The notes below the pieces were generated by a model. That model saw nothing but the letters and a program-made list of their open reading frames with translations, was not told the origin of the DNA and ran no database searches. The position numbers and the translations under genes were made by a program. Shown here one piece after another: positions 7,926 through 16,400 of a DNA stretch of 64,000 nt. Every line of letters begins with the position of its first letter. Position 1 is the stretch's first letter. Where the stretch lies: contig JAJYJJ010000010.1 in assembly GCA_021789595.1 (NCBI GenBank), positions 1 to 64,000 on the forward strand, given 5' to 3'. The DNA comes from Nitrospirota bacterium. GTDB taxonomy: Bacteria; Nitrospirota; Thermodesulfovibrionia; UBA6902; JAJYJJ01.

Positions 7926-8459
7926 ATGAAAATACTTGCCTTAATCGGAAGTCCAAGAAAAGGCGGCAATACTGACGTCCTGGTTGATCAAATTCTTAAG
8001 GGATGTAAAGAACGTGGATATATCTGCGAAAAATTATATCTCTACCAACATAAGATATTCCCCTGTATCGATTGCCGTAATTGCAAGAAAGGAAATTATA
8101 TTTGTACCATAAATGACGGAATGAAGCAGATTTATCCCAAAATGACAGAAGCGGATGTAATCATTTTCGGCACACCCAATTACTGGTATGGCCCTACCGG
8201 AAAGATGAAGCTCTTTATTGATAGGATGAGGCCTTTTATTGAAAACAACAAACTTAGAGGAAAGAAGGGGATCGTTGTAACTCCTTCGGCGGAAGGAACA
8301 AAGGCAAGCAGTCTGATAGTCGAAATGTTTTGACTATCCTTTGATTATATAGGGATGCAATTCGCAGGGAAGATCTTAGCAAAGGCTTATGAAAAGGGAG
8401 AGATTAAGAAAAATAAAAGGGCAATGAAGAGAGCCTATGAATTTGGAATGTCACTATAA
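7926..8459 (+). pseudogene. Flavodoxin-fold NADPH-dependent FMN reductase with in-frame TGA
   Basis: A flavodoxin-fold protein closely related in type to the gene at 4513: FMN loop GSPRKGGNTD, cysteine segment CIDCRNCKKGNYIC and FGTPNYWYGPTGKMKLFIDR. Codon 136 (8331-8333) is TGA, but the same frame then stays open for 41 more codons to TAA at 8457-8459, with a tail of normal family character (FDYIGMQFAGKIL and a basic helical end). A single base change from CGA (Arg) would explain the stop. No SECIS-like hairpin follows and the position is not a family Cys, so selenocysteine is unlikely. Without the tail the product is 135 residues. Confidence 0.75.
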
Positions 8460-8471
8460 CTTGGAGGCATT

Positions 8472-8858
8472 ATGTGGGATGCTGTATTATGGCTGTATCT
8501 GATCAATGGCGTGTTGCTGATTAATCACGAGATTGACTCGGCATACTGGAAAGAGTGGGAACTTTTCAGATTGCCTGGAGGGCATGCAGGATTTCTGATC
8601 CTCCATTTCCCGCTTTTATTCTTAATCCTTTACGGATTGCTCTTAGTTTTCCAGCATTCTTTTGCTGGCCTGGTATTTTCATTGATAGTAAGCTTCGGCG
8701 GCATTTTTGCCTTTTCGATTCACATGTTTTTTATAAAAAGAGGCAGGAATGAATTTAAAACGCCTGTTTCTTTATTCATACTTGCATCGACATTTATTGT
8801 TTCTATAATTCAAATGGCTGTAACATTATATTTCCTTAATAAAGGAGAGACTATATGA
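8472..8858 (+). CDS. Small multispanning membrane protein (DUF6713-like)
   Basis: A 128-residue hydrophobic protein with four predicted membrane helices (about 5-20, 42-62, 64-88 and 98-121). It has a conserved-looking N-terminal segment LINHEIDSAYWKEWELF followed by PGG. It resembles the DUF6713 family of unknown function; that family name is from memory and not verified. GGAGG is 6 bases before ATG. Its stop overlaps the start of the following DUF3795 gene (ATGA), so the two are coupled. Confidence 0.65.
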   Translation: MWDAVLWLYLINGVLLINHEIDSAYWKEWELFRLPGGHAGFLILHFPLLFLILYGLLLVFQHSFAGLVFSLIVSFGGIFAFSIHMFFIKRGRNEFKTPVSLFILASTFIVSIIQMAVTLYFLNKGETI

Positions 8859-9308
8859 AATATGAAGAGATTGTAAAGATACTCGCTCCTTGCGGGCTAA
8901 ACTGCGGTAAATGTCAGGCTTACACTGAGGGCGATATTAAGAAGCATGCGACTGAGCTGAAACGACTCCTCGGCTCCTTTGATAAATATGCTGAGCGGTT
9001 TTCCAGATTCCTTCCGGTATTTAACAACTACCCGTCCTTTAAAGAACTGCTGGATTATTTTGTTCACGCTAACTGCCGTGGATGCCGGAGCGGAGACGGC
9101 AAGTATCCGAATTGCGGTGTTGCCTCCTGCTACAAACAGAAAGGGGTTTGATCTCTGTTTTCAGTGTAATGAATTTCCCTGCGAAAAGACAAACTTTGAC
9201 CTTAACCTCAAACAGCGGTGGCACGCCATGAACCAGCGCATGAAGGAAATAGGAGTAGAGGCTTTTTTTGAAGAAACAAAAGATCTGCCACGCTATATCG
9301 ATATATAA
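8855..9308 (+). pseudogene. DUF3795 cysteine-rich protein, frameshifted
   Basis: The first frame (8855-9151) opens with LAPCGLNCGKCQAY and contains CRGCRSGDGKYPNCGVASCYKQKG, the cysteine-rich metal-binding pattern of DUF3795 proteins. It then hits TGA. The +1 frame continues the family sequence with DLCFQCNEFPCEKTNF and ends at 9308. Removing one G from the GGGG run near 9144-9147 would restore a single protein of about 150 residues. It is the second G-run indel in this block. Function of the family is unknown; the cysteines suggest zinc or Fe-S binding. Confidence 0.75.
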
Positions 9309-9341
9309 TTCTGACAGCATTTTTAGGAGTAGAGGTGAATA

Positions 9342-9674
9342 ATGAGTAGAATCAAAGTTTATTCCAAAAAAGAATTGCCTTTAAAACCCGATATTCCAGG
9401 TGCGAAGATGTGGGCAGTTGGATTGGAGAAAGCCATGCTCGCCTATTTCGATATGGAACCGAACACAAAATTCCCAGAACATTCTCATGAGGCGGAACAG
9501 ATAACGCTGATTCTTGAAGGAGAATTAACTTTTACGTATGATGATAAGGAAGTGGTTTTGAAGGAAGGTGATGTAATTGCAATACCTTCAAATAAAATTC
9601 ATTCGGCCTTTACGGGAGTTAAACCCTGTAAGGCGATAGATGCATGGTCTCCTGTGAGAAAAGAATATTTATGA
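9342..9674 (+). CDS. Cupin-domain protein
   Basis: A 110-residue single-domain cupin. The first motif is FPEHSHEAEQITLILEGELTF (metal ligands His, His, Glu) and the second is LKEGDVIAIPSNKIHSAFTG (ligand His). It ends in KAIDAWSPVRKEYL, the same C-terminal pattern as the cupins at 1 and 11755, so all three belong to one paralogous group. Such stand-alone cupins often bind Fe, Mn or Ni and act as small dioxygenases, isomerases or sensors. GGAG at 9328-9331 lies 10 bases upstream of ATG, at the wide end of normal spacing. Confidence 0.85.
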   Translation: MSRIKVYSKKELPLKPDIPGAKMWAVGLEKAMLAYFDMEPNTKFPEHSHEAEQITLILEGELTFTYDDKEVVLKEGDVIAIPSNKIHSAFTGVKPCKAIDAWSPVRKEYL

Positions 9675-9755
9675 AACAGATATCGGCTAAGATGCGAGCG
9701 GCAAAACTTGAGGATATGCGCTTCATTTTCTGAATGCGAGGAAGGAGGGGGTATA

Positions 9756-10814
9756 ATGAAGATAACGCTTCTTTGTGCTGCACTGGTAGGTATTGTCATC
9801 AGTACGAGTATTGTCGTGGCATGGGGATCTTCTGAAGAAAAAGGAAGCCCCAGCGGGAAAAATTTTCGAGTCACGGTTCAAGGGATCGAAGACAAGAAGG
9901 GCAAAAAAGGAGAATTTGTTTACGGACCGGGAGAGTACGGCCGTGAACTGAAGGCGGGTGGCCGTTCGCGTTTTTATGAGCTCCATGTGCCCTCCAGTTA
10001 TGATTCGTCAAAGCCTGTCCCGGTTGTTTTGGTATTTCACGGAGGCGGCGGAGACCCCGGCACCATTCGGTATGAATCGGGCATGGACCGCACGTCCGAC
10101 CGGGAGGGTTTTATCGTGGTCTACGCTGCGGGGACGCCCACAAAATGGTTATTTAAGAAACGGTTACTTACCTGGAATGACGGCAGACCGTATCAGGACG
10201 GAACGCCCAATACTGCCGATGATGTTGGCTATGTTGCTGCTTTACTGGATGACCTCGCAACACTGTTCAGGATCGACAAAAAAAGAGTCTATGCATGCGG
10301 ATATTCGAATGGTGGCCAGTTCACGTACCGGCTGTCAAAACGGATGACCGACAGAATTGCCGCCATCGCCACCGTTGCCGGACAGCGACCCGTAAAAGAT
10401 GATTTTGACGCACCTCCATCGAGGCCTCTATCAATAATGCAATTCTCCGGTTTACAGGATCCACTTGCTCCCTATGGAGGAGGACCTCCGAAAATCGGTA
10501 AACCGGGAATCAAAGCCAACGCATATCCCGTTCAGAAGTCGATCGAATCATGGGTAGCTTTTGACAGATGTCCGTCAAAACCCGCAGAGACGAAAAGAAT
10601 CGGCAAAGCGGTGATGAACCGCTATGGGCCGTGCCAGGACGGCACCGAAGTGGTGCTTTGGACCCTTGAGGACAGCGGACATACCTGGCCGGGCGGCAGG
10701 ATTGTGCCACAGGTGAAAATGCTGGGATTGGGTGAAATGGGGAATGTCAACCAGGATATCAATGCCTCTGATCTCATGTGGGAATTTTTTAAGGAACATC
10801 CGCTGGAAAAATGA
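9756..10814 (+). CDS. Secreted PHB depolymerase / feruloyl esterase-type hydrolase (LpqC-like)
   Basis: A 352-residue exported alpha/beta hydrolase. An N-terminal signal peptide (about 1-25) is followed by the oxyanion segment VLVFHGGGGDPG, the nucleophile motif GYSNGG (G-x-S-x-G) and the histidine region DSGHTWPGG. This pattern is that of the polyhydroxybutyrate depolymerase/LpqC/feruloyl esterase family. The substrate is an ester in the periplasm or outside the cell. The ATG at 9756 follows GGAGGGGG and starts the signal peptide cleanly, unlike the longer open frame from 9708. GC content looks higher than in its neighbours, which hints at separate acquisition. Confidence 0.85.
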   Translation: MKITLLCAALVGIVISTSIVVAWGSSEEKGSPSGKNFRVTVQGIEDKKGKKGEFVYGPGEYGRELKAGGRSRFYELHVPSSYDSSKPVPVVLVFHGGGGDPGTIRYESGMDRTSDREGFIVVYAAGTPTKWLFKKRLLTWNDGRPYQDGTPNTADDVGYVAALLDDLATLFRIDKKRVYACGYSNGGQFTYRLSKRMTDRIAAIATVAGQRPVKDDFDAPPSRPLSIMQFSGLQDPLAPYGGGPPKIGKPGIKANAYPVQKSIESWVAFDRCPSKPAETKRIGKAVMNRYGPCQDGTEVVLWTLEDSGHTWPGGRIVPQVKMLGLGEMGNVNQDINASDLMWEFFKEHPLEK

Positions 10815-10828
10815 CTGAAGATAAGGTA

Positions 10829-11255
10829 ATGAAAAATAAAGCATTATCGCATTTGAGAATTATTGATTTAACCCATCACAAAAGAATGCATTGAACGATT
10901 CCGGCTGGATGATGAGAATCTAAACTACAATCAGTTTGTGGTTGCAGTTGACGGAGACGATATTGTAGGCTTTGGAAGGATCAGACCGCATAAAGAAGTC
11001 TACGAACTCGGTTGTGTGGGAGTTCTTGAGAACAGAAGAAACCAGGGTATAGGGAGAATAATTGTTAAACATCTGATAAATATATTTCCAACAAGCGATG
11101 TTTATATCACAACTGATATGCCGGATTATTTTAAGAGTTTTGGTTTTAGAAAAATCGAAACCGGACCAAAAGAGTTAATCGAAAAACTTAAGAGAGTGTG
11201 TAAATCCAAATGTCGAGAAGAGGCAGTGGTAATGGTCTATAATAAAGAAATATAA
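10829..11255 (+). pseudogene. GNAT acetyltransferase, N-terminal frameshift
   Basis: From about 10876 the frame encodes an acetyltransferase core: FVVAVDGDDIVGFGRI, then ELGCVGVLENRRNQGIGRIIVKHL, the acetyl-CoA-binding R-x2-G-x-G/A loop, and DYFKSFGFRKIE. The frame has no good start. Reading from ATG 10829 gives KALSHLRIIDLT in another frame, and one extra C in the CCC run at 10872-10874 would join the two as DLTPITKECIERF. I therefore read it as one gene of about 142 residues broken by a one-base homopolymer indel. A GTG at 10938 could only start a truncated form. Confidence 0.7.
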
Positions 11256-11261
11256 AAAACC

Positions 11262-11753
11262 ATGATCAGGCAATGTAACGGAAAAGACTTTGAGACAATC
11301 TACTCAATTATCAACGATGCGGCCCGGGCATATAAGGGTGTGATCCCTGCTGATTGCTGGAAGGAACCATATATGTCGAGGGAATATCTCAGACATGAAA
11401 TAGAGGCAGGTGTAGTATTCTGGGGATATGAAGAAGAGGGCGAACTTATGGGGGTGATGGGGATTCAGGATATCCGGGATATAACACTTATCAGACATGC
11501 CTATGTTTGTACTTCAAGGAGGAATCAAGGTATTGGAAGTAAATTGATTTTGTATCTTAAAACATTGACAGATAAGCCGACCTTGGTCGGTACATGGGCG
11601 GATGCCATATGGGCAATCCGGTTTTATGAAAAACATGGATTCAGATTAGTCTCATGGGAAGAAAAGGAAAAGTTGCTCAGAAAATACTGGTCGATTTCTG
11701 AACGGCAGATTGAAACATCTGTGGTTCTTGCAGACAAAAGATGGGAGGAGTGA
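11262..11753 (+). CDS. GNAT-family N-acetyltransferase
   Basis: A 163-residue acetyltransferase. It has the N-terminal IRQCNGKDFETIYSIINDAA strand-helix, the core strand GELMGVMGIQDI, the CoA loop RRNQGIGSKLI and FYEKHGFRLVSWEEKEKLL near the end. The segment TLVGTWADAIWAIRFYEKHGF is typical of GNATs with Trp-rich substrate pockets; substrate unknown. It starts 6 bases after the preceding, frameshifted GNAT gene and ends 1 base before the cupin, so these genes form one transcript. Confidence 0.88.
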   Translation: MIRQCNGKDFETIYSIINDAARAYKGVIPADCWKEPYMSREYLRHEIEAGVVFWGYEEEGELMGVMGIQDIRDITLIRHAYVCTSRRNQGIGSKLILYLKTLTDKPTLVGTWADAIWAIRFYEKHGFRLVSWEEKEKLLRKYWSISERQIETSVVLADKRWEE

Positions 11754-11754
11754 A

Positions 11755-12078
11755 ATGAATTTCTTCAAAGGATCAGACTTAAAGTCAAAACAAATCCTCG
11801 AAGGCATCACGCTCAGGGCTGTTTCAGGTGATAAAACCATGATGACATTCTTTGAGTTTGAGCCCAATGCCATAATTCCACATCACAAGCATCCCCATGA
11901 GCAGATAACATATGTTATTGAAGGTGAGATGGAGTTTACTGTCGAAGATGAAACGAGGATTTTGAAGAAAGGGGAAGGTGTTGTAATCTACTCCAATCAG
12001 GAGCACAGTGCAAAGGTGTTGGCTAAACCCACAAAGGCAGTGGATGCATGGTATCCGATAAGGGAGGATTACAGATAA
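11755..12078 (+). CDS. Cupin-domain protein
   Basis: A 107-residue cupin with motif 1 PHHKHPHEQITYVIEGEMEF (ligands His, His, Glu) and motif 2 LKKGEGVVIYSNQEHSAKV (ligand His). The C-terminus is nearly identical to that of the partial cupin at the left edge of the window, also at DNA level over about 45 bases. The start at 11755 is set by GGGAGGAG 4 bases before ATG. It is the last gene of the accessory block before tRNA-Ala. Confidence 0.88.
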   Translation: MNFFKGSDLKSKQILEGITLRAVSGDKTMMTFFEFEPNAIIPHHKHPHEQITYVIEGEMEFTVEDETRILKKGEGVVIYSNQEHSAKVLAKPTKAVDAWYPIREDYR

Positions 12079-12099
12079 CTTACAGACAGCCCAGAAAAA

Positions 12100-12127
12100 T
12101 TGACAATATTTAAATATTGCTTATTTA
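12100..12127 (+). promoter_or_regulatory. Promoter with 16-base perfect palindrome
   Basis: TTGACA (12100-12105) and TATTTA (12122-12127) form a promoter with a 16-base spacer. A perfect 16-base palindrome, CAATATTTAAATATTG (12104-12119), fills the spacer. AT-rich palindromes of this kind are typical operators of ArsR/SmtB regulators, and the ArsR gene at 59324 has a similar ATATT-TG-AATAT upstream. Downstream lies only a 19-codon open frame, so this looks like a regulated promoter whose gene has been lost, or one that drives a leader peptide. Confidence 0.5.
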
Positions 12128-12148
12128 AACAATCAGGAGGTGTGAGAG

Positions 12149-12208
12149 ATGGGAAAACTGATTGTAGAATTCCCACGCCTGTGGAAGACAGAACAGATAA
12201 ACCCTTGA
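12149..12208 (+). CDS. 19-codon open frame behind a strong ribosome site
   Basis: ATG at 12149 is preceded by AGGAGGT (12135-12141) with ideal spacing and by a palindromic promoter. The product is MGKLIVEFPRLWKTEQINP. It has no recognisable domain. It could be a short regulatory peptide or the 5' remnant of a gene truncated at the boundary next to tRNA-Ala. The signals are clear but the biology is unknown. Confidence 0.35.
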   Translation: MGKLIVEFPRLWKTEQINP

Positions 12209-12215
12209 AAATACC

Positions 12216-12291
12216 TGGTGGACGGTAGGGGAGTCGAACCCCTGGCCTCCAGAGTGCGATTCTGGCGCTCTCCCAACTGAGCTAACCGCCC
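12216..12291 (-). tRNA. tRNA-Ala (CGC)
   Basis: A 76-base cloverleaf on the reverse strand with encoded CCA. The acceptor stem GGGCGGT/ACCGTCC contains the G3:U70 pair that defines alanine tRNAs. D-arm TAGCTCAGTTGGGAGAGC and T-loop GGTTCGACTCC are standard. The seven-base anticodon loop ATCGCAC between CCAGA and TCTGG gives anticodon CGC, reading GCG. Its 3' end faces the accessory block on the left, the usual orientation for an island insertion site. Confidence 0.95.
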
Positions 12292-12299
12292 ATTGTCTT

Positions 12300-12328
12300 T
12301 TATAAATGTATTTGGACTTTAATGTCAA
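12300..12328 (-). promoter_or_regulatory. tRNA-Ala promoter
   Basis: On the reverse strand, TTGACA (12328-12323), a 17-base spacer and TTATAA (12305-12300) give a near-consensus sigma-70 promoter. It ends 8 bases before the first tRNA base, consistent with a tRNA start a few bases upstream of the mature 5' end. Confidence 0.75.
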
Positions 12329-12411
12329 GTTCAGAGTTTATTCTACAAGACATCAATTAAGTCGCACATTGTTTTCTTTAGCGATGTTATTAGCAACAGG
12401 CAATTCAAAAA

Positions 12412-12441
12412 TTGACTTATTATGCATGCTGTTCTTAAAAT
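12412..12441 (+). promoter_or_regulatory. Probable galE promoter
   Basis: TTGACT (12412-12417), an 18-base spacer and TAAAAT (12436-12441) lie about 70 bases before galE on the plus strand. The rest of the 12292-12512 intergenic space shows no other gene. Confidence 0.45.
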
Positions 12442-12503
12442 AGCATTTTTAAGATGGATGTATTGCTGATGTATTCTCTGCGGACATCATAAACGGCATA
12501 TAG

Positions 12504-13481
<978 letters not shown>

Positions 13482-13550
13482 TCTGGTTACCGGCCCTCAG
13501 CAAAGATAGGCTAAGGTTTGACTTAATGTCTAAAGAGTTGTATACGGGAG

Positions 13551-14744
13551 CTAACTGCTGTTCTTAAAACTGCCTGCGTGGATAATTTCCCCTCTCTTAA
13601 AGAGTATCTCATTTAATCTATAGATGCCCATGACTGCCAGTACAAAGAATCCTGCTGATGCCAGGTAAAGCCTGTGTTCAAAGATGACATCTGGAAGCAC
13701 AGCTATGCTCGATGTTGGCATGAGTATCAGGAAGAACCAGAGGATGAAGAAGGTAACGAGCCGCTGCCTCTTATACACCCATACTGCAAAGGATAGTATC
13801 AGGAGTATCCCCATAAATGATATAAATGTGTATGGCTCAAAAATAGAGTGCGACAGGGGATAGTCGTAGTCGAGGTTCTGATTTATTGGGAGGATGAGGA
13901 GCCTTATATATGTCCAGAATACCCTGAACTGTGTAAGAAGGTAAGTCATCTGTGTTATTGGCTGAAAGACCTTGTCCCCCGGGTTTCCCTGCATTGCCGG
14001 TCTTGTGAGGGCATCTGTTATCTGTGGCCATGAGAGGTAGATAAGGAAGCCCCAGCTTGCAAAAAAGGGGATATGCATCTTCCATCTCTTTAATAACCCC
14101 TTGATGCTGCCACTTGAGATAAAGAAAAAATCATAAAGCAATAACATTACCGGGATGGTAACAGCTATCTCCTTGGAACCTATTGCTAAGAATGATGAGA
14201 TTATGGCAAGGAGATAGTAGATAAGATTATTTCTCTTACTGCTGATTGAGAATAAGACCAAGGTCAACATATAGAACATAGATGCAAGGCTTTCAGCGCG
14301 CTGAACAATATAGGTCACTGCCTGGGTCTGGATCGGATGTACGGCAAATATGAGGGATGAGAACAATGCTATCTCGTAAGTCTTATCCGGCATAAAATCC
14401 CTGATTGTGATATACAGGAAGAGGTACAAACATATACTTGTGATTATGTGTATGAGGAAGTTGAATATGTGATAGCTGATAGGGTCAAGCCCGCTTAGAT
14501 AAAAATTAATGGCAAAGCTTGCCAGTGCAACCGGCCTGTTTGTCAATGGCCTGCCGTTGAAGTAGAACATCCTGGGGATATTGTCGAGAGATTTAATATA
14601 AGGGTTCTCTATGATGGAATCATAGTCATCAAAGTGAAAATTTACATGGAATGTATTTGAGTATGCGATATATGTGAGTATGACTATTGCAAATAGGGCG
14701 AACAGATGCCTTATATTGCCATATTTAAGGTTTGATCTGTCCAT
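13551..14744 (-). CDS. TMTC-like membrane mannosyltransferase, N-terminal membrane half
   Basis: A 397-residue multispanning protein with about nine hydrophobic helices. The first luminal loop carries the GT-C acidic pair in FHFDDYDSIIENPYI, then GRPLTNRPVALASFAINF. The DUF1736-like region includes QAVTYIVQRAESLASMFYMLTL and a final FEHRLYLASAGFF segment. This is the N-terminal part of TMTC-type O-mannosyltransferases. Normally a last helix and TPR repeats follow in the same chain; here the protein ends instead, and that C-terminal part is encoded upstream at 14725-15222. The start overlaps the upstream gene by 20 bases. Confidence 0.8.
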   Translation of the reverse strand: MDRSNLKYGNIRHLFALFAIVILTYIAYSNTFHVNFHFDDYDSIIENPYIKSLDNIPRMFYFNGRPLTNRPVALASFAINFYLSGLDPISYHIFNFLIHIITSICLYLFLYITIRDFMPDKTYEIALFSSLIFAVHPIQTQAVTYIVQRAESLASMFYMLTLVLFSISSKRNNLIYYLLAIISSFLAIGSKEIAVTIPVMLLLYDFFFISSGSIKGLLKRWKMHIPFFASWGFLIYLSWPQITDALTRPAMQGNPGDKVFQPITQMTYLLTQFRVFWTYIRLLILPINQNLDYDYPLSHSIFEPYTFISFMGILLILSFAVWVYKRQRLVTFFILWFFLILMPTSSIAVLPDVIFEHRLYLASAGFFVLAVMGIYRLNEILFKRGEIIHAGSFKNSS

Positions 14745-15222
14745 TTTTTTCCATCAGATCAAGTAGTGTTAATGTAAATGGCACATTGGAGCCAAGTGGG
14801 TCAAGTTGGATATACCTTCTAAACAGGATATAGGCATCCATATAATCCCCCTGCGAATAGAGGTAAAAACCAAAGTTGTAGTATAAAGGGGTATGCCACG
14901 GTATAAGTTCTAATGCCTTTTTATAGTAGAAGATGGTCATGTCCTTCCTACCCAGCCTTCCGTATGATACTGCAAGATTCTCATAGGACAGACCATAATT
15001 TGGGTCAATGGCGATTGCCTTTAGATATTCCTTTATAGCCTTATCTTCTATCCACATTGCGCCATATGCCCTTCCGAGATTATTATGCGCCCTTGCCTTA
15101 TTGGGCGATTTTGCAACAACATCCTTCCACAGGGTAATGTCATCCTGCCATACATAGTTTCTCTGGTGTGTGGCGAAGATCAATACTACGATGATAATGC
15201 CGAGCAGGATTCGAGGAGCCAC
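14725..15222 (-). CDS. TMTC-like protein, C-terminal helix plus TPR half
   Basis: A 165-residue protein starting with GTG. One membrane helix (about 4-18) leads into HQRNYVWQDDITLWKDVV and KSPNKARAHNNLG, the exact junction motif found in the middle of TMTC-type proteins, followed by about three TPR units (AIKEYLKAIAIDPNYGLSY, MTIFYYKKALELIP and others). It therefore looks like the C-terminal half of the protein whose N-terminal half is encoded immediately downstream. GTG follows the stop of the DUF2304 gene by 2 bases, implying coupled translation. Confidence 0.8.
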   Translation of the reverse strand: MAPRILLGIIIVVLIFATHQRNYVWQDDITLWKDVVAKSPNKARAHNNLGRAYGAMWIEDKAIKEYLKAIAIDPNYGLSYENLAVSYGRLGRKDMTIFYYKKALELIPWHTPLYYNFGFYLYSQGDYMDAYILFRRYIQLDPLGSNVPFTLTLLDLMEKNGQIKP

Positions 15223-15224
15223 TG

Positions 15225-15572
15225 CTAATCCTTTTGTTTATTCTTTATCGTAAGCTTTAGTATTCCAATCTCCTGTGCCAGGCGTTTGTTCTCCTCGCTC
15301 AGAGCGGATATGATTACAGAGAAGTATAGCAGGATGAGCATCAGAAACACAAAACCGACAAGGAATAACAGCGACGGAGGATAATAAAACCCGATGAACA
15401 GGGCAATCCTGTCAAGGAGCCTCTCCCAGATAGAGAGGATGAGAAGTATAATAGAGGCGGCAAGCCACAGGATTGCATATCGCTCCTTTAACCGATTGCG
15501 CCGTATAAGCTCAATTATTATTATAAATATTGCTGAACTTGAGACAATGGCTATTAACCTCAGGAGTGTCAT
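15225..15572 (-). CDS. DUF2304-family membrane protein
   Basis: A 115-residue protein with three hydrophobic segments (about 3-22, 32-48 and 65-92), the motif LKERYAILWLAASIILLILS and a C-terminal coiled coil (ALSEENKRLAQEIGILKL). This matches DUF2304, almost always found beside dolichyl-phosphate-mannose-synthase-like glycosyltransferases, as here: the GT2 gene lies 8 bases upstream. It may anchor or modulate that enzyme; the role is inferred from synteny. Confidence 0.85.
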   Translation of the reverse strand: MTLLRLIAIVSSSAIFIIIIELIRRNRLKERYAILWLAASIILLILSIWERLLDRIALFIGFYYPPSLLFLVGFVFLMLILLYFSVIISALSEENKRLAQEIGILKLTIKNKQKD

Positions 15573-15580
15573 TCTCAGGT

Positions 15581-16276
15581 TTACCTCACCTTCTTTATCA
15601 AATCAATCCCGACAGCCAGAGCTACCTTTATCATATAGTATACTGCCTCGACTGCGGTAATGGAAGACTTCCCCTTTGTACGCTCCCTCATTGATACAGG
15701 CACCTCTTTTATAGTCAACCCTTTTTTATGGAGAAGTATTAATGCCTCTACCTCAGGGTAATCCTCTGGATAATTCGAGTTAAAGAATTCTATTGCCCTC
15801 TTGTTATAGACCCGAAAGCCTGATGTTGCATCGGTTATCCTTTGTCCAAGTATTGCAGAGACCATGGAGGAGAAGAAATAAATACCTGTTTTTCTTGGAA
15901 GGGTAGCCTCATAGGCGGACTCGGATAGAAACCTCGAACCAACAACCATATCTGCCTCCCCATCCATGGCGGGTTTTAATATGTTCATTATCTGATCTGC
16001 CCGGTGCTGGCCATCGCCGTCAAACTGTATTGCGAAATCATAGTTGTTGAGCCATGCATATCTCAGGCCTGTCTGAACTGCAGCGCCGATCCCAAGATTA
16101 TATGGCAGGTCTATAACCTTTATCCCAAGCCCTGATGCAGCACGGGATGTATTATCCTCAGAGCCGTCATTTACTACAAGGATGTCAGGCTCAATCAGAT
16201 TTTTCTTCAGGTCGGTTATCACAGATGGGAGATTTTCCTCTTCGTTAAATGCCGGAATGACAATTAATGTTCGCAT
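15581..16276 (-). CDS. GT2 glycosyltransferase, polyprenyl-phosphate mannose synthase-like
   Basis: A 231-residue family 2 glycosyltransferase. It has the nucleotide-sugar strand TLIVIPAFNEEENLPSVI, the VVNDGSEDNT motif, the DxD-type AIQFDGDGQHRADQI and MVVGSRFL. The length and the lack of a membrane tail fit polyprenyl-phosphate mannose/glucose synthases. It is the first gene of the reverse-strand operon and would supply a lipid-linked sugar donor for the TMTC-like membrane enzyme encoded downstream. Confidence 0.88.
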   Translation of the reverse strand: MRTLIVIPAFNEEENLPSVITDLKKNLIEPDILVVNDGSEDNTSRAASGLGIKVIDLPYNLGIGAAVQTGLRYAWLNNYDFAIQFDGDGQHRADQIMNILKPAMDGEADMVVGSRFLSESAYEATLPRKTGIYFFSSMVSAILGQRITDATSGFRVYNKRAIEFFNSNYPEDYPEVEALILLHKKGLTIKEVPVSMRERTKGKSSITAVEAVYYMIKVALAVGIDLIKKVR

Positions 16277-16364
16277 TACGCTATATTTTATCCGATTTTA
16301 TCTCAAAATAGAATAGGACACCCTTTTGATCTGCGTTTAAGATGCCCCACCCCTTTCGGGAATC

Positions 16365-16394
16365 TTTACAAGATTAATTATTAGGAGTTATAAT
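16365..16394 (+). promoter_or_regulatory. Promoter of the HtrA gene, probably leaderless
   Basis: TTTACA (16365-16370), an 18-base spacer and a perfect TATAAT (16389-16394) precede the ATG at 16401 by only 6 bases. Transcription would begin at or next to the start codon, giving a leaderless mRNA. An AGGAG at 16383-16387 is 13 bases from ATG and lies inside the promoter, so it is unlikely to act as a ribosome site. Confidence 0.55.
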
Positions 16395-16400
16395 ATTAAA

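Noticed and set aside
8331-8333. Selenocysteine at the TGA of the FMN-reductase-like gene
   Set aside because: Position is not a family cysteine and the downstream sequence folds poorly, unlike the DsrE case.
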